Shown one piece after another: positions 63,278 through 64,000 of a stretch of DNA of 64,000 nucleotides. A program made the translations under genes and the position numbers. The stretch is taken from positions 1-64,000 of the forward strand of contig DVDT01000039.1 in the NCBI GenBank assembly GCA_015296085.1, in the 5' to 3' direction. Every line of letters starts with the position of its first letter. Position 1 is the stretch's first letter. Origin of the DNA: Trichormus sp. M33_DOE_039 (GTDB lineage: Bacteria > Cyanobacteriota > Cyanobacteriia > Cyanobacteriales > Nostocaceae). The notes under the pieces were generated by a model. The model ran no database searches, was not told where the DNA came from, and saw only the letters and a list, made by a program, of their open reading frames with translations.

Positions 63278-63489
63278 TGTTCTTTTCCCAATATCAAATC
63301 TATGTTAACGAGCCACGCTTAAAATCACTACTCTACGCAATCACAATATAATATTTAAGCTTCAAAGCAACTGGCAAAGAAGCTCTGAAGCTATTTACCG
63401 CAATCTAAAGAAAGGTTTTAGTCTGCCAGTTGAGTAAACTCACTGACAGACAAGCACTGTTAAGAGAGTTGAAATACCTCTCCCACAAA

Positions 63490-63609
63490 CTAGAAACGTT
63501 GGATTTTATCTTTTTGGCTGATGAAAATCAAACCAACTGTAGCTGGGATAACAACGATCGCAGTACCCCAAACCAGACTCCAAAGAAAATTTGCTAAAGA
63601 TGGTGTCAT
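63490..63609 (-). CDS. psbX: Photosystem II protein PsbX
   Basis: A 39-residue single-helix PSII subunit, read on the minus strand from the ATG at 63609: MTPSLANFLWSLVWGTAIVV then IPATVGLIFISQKDKIQRF, ending in TAG. It sits near cytochrome b559 and the QB site. The sequence is almost diagnostic. ycf66 follows 212 nt downstream in the same direction. Confidence 0.96.
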   Translation of the reverse strand: MTPSLANFLWSLVWGTAIVVIPATVGLIFISQKDKIQRF

Positions 63610-63874
63610 GGATCTCAACCTTTTTTTACACACTTCATCATAATTCTAATAGTGTATTACTTCCTTGAGAAGCCTATAGGTCTGATGTGGCAACCCAAGC
63701 CAAACTTCCTCAAAACTTAAATGCCATCTTGGGTGTAGCTGCTTTTCGACATGCGCTCATAAGTAGTAGCATTTGGTTAGAATTTAAATAGAAAAAGCTT
63801 TACAAAGCTTAAAATTTAATAATTTTCTCTCTCTGTTTTCCTTTGTCCACAAAATAGTAGCTCAGATCAATTCC

Positions 63875-64000
63875 ATGACTGGTGTTAGCCTAACTGCTTG
63901 GATTCTTGGCCCCTTCTTAGGGATAATGACCTTTCTCTTCATTTTCCGCATCATTCTGACTTGGTATCCGCAAGTAGATTTAAATCGCTTGCCTTTCAAT
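63875..64000 (+). CDS. YggT-family membrane protein, partial
   Basis: The first 42 codons of a gene that runs off the window end. It begins MTGVSLTAWILGPFLGIMTF, then LFIFRIILTWYPQVDLNRLP and FN. The RIILTWYPQ motif after the first membrane helix is typical of YggT/YlmG (CCB3-like) proteins, which in cyanobacteria and plastids affect nucleoid and cytochrome b6f assembly. It is divergent from psbX across a 265-nt spacer. Confidence 0.85.
   Translation, partial: MTGVSLTAWILGPFLGIMTFLFIFRIILTWYPQVDLNRLPFN

Overview
The window looks like chromosomal DNA from a filamentous, heterocyst-forming cyanobacterium of the Nostoc/Anabaena group. The main evidence is photosystem I genes (psaF, psaJ, psaL), psbX, ycf66 and a ycf52-like acetyltransferase, together with an adjacent hetZ-patU pair and tandem AMIN-type cell-wall amidases. 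Low-GC intergenic DNA, very frequent GCGATCGC (HIP1) octamers, heptamer tandem repeats and Nostoc-type dispersed repeats agree with this. From memory, the gene order resembles the hetZ/mreB region of Nostoc sp. PCC 7120 read in the opposite direction. The undivided patU and a PsaL that differs from what I remember of PCC 7120 suggest a relative rather than that strain. I cannot run a search to settle it.

Layout. 0.2-6.5 kb: a minus-strand signalling cluster of three related histidine kinases, a FIST sensor and a CheY-like regulator. 6.8-16 kb: lipA, a GT4 glycosyltransferase, a 1.5-kb gap with a decayed gene, an RRM RNA-binding protein, an M48-like membrane protein and prfC. 16.7-24.6 kb, mostly plus strand: hemB, a DUF3592 protein, an XRE/AT-hook regulator, pdhB, secD-secF and an acetyltransferase. 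24.5-29.5 kb, minus: a kinase-like protein, a TsaC-type protein, prmC, tic22, tRNA-Pro(UGG) and the ycf52-like gene. 30-34.9 kb: an ACT-domain protein, an alpha/beta hydrolase, tsaD (minus), then psaF-psaJ and psaL. 35-45.2 kb, mostly minus: gmk, remA-like, a TgpA-like protein, hetZ-patU, prenyl diphosphate synthase and murI. 45.3-55 kb: two amidases, an antiporter pseudogene, an EVE protein, a SIMPL protein, ssb and mreBCD. 55-64 kb: ribD, a QueD-family gene, rqcH, small unknown genes, two beta-propeller lipoproteins, ycf66, psbX and the start of a YggT-family gene.

How the genes work together. Most are housekeeping or photosynthesis genes. The 39-55 kb stretch brings together heterocyst commitment and patterning (hetZ-patU), peptidoglycan precursor supply (murI), septum and wall remodelling (two amidases) and cell shape (mreBCD). 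I found no convincing new defence or mobile system, CRISPR array or insertion sequence. The most interesting signals are: two large membrane proteins whose catalytic motifs have been replaced (M48-like HEXXH; transglutaminase Cys and His); a kinase-like protein with no recognisable ATP-binding boxes; the FIST/kinase cluster; an undivided patU translationally overlapped with hetZ; duplicated amidase genes that share their leaders; and a 96-nt repeat placed exactly at the 3' ends of two unrelated genes.
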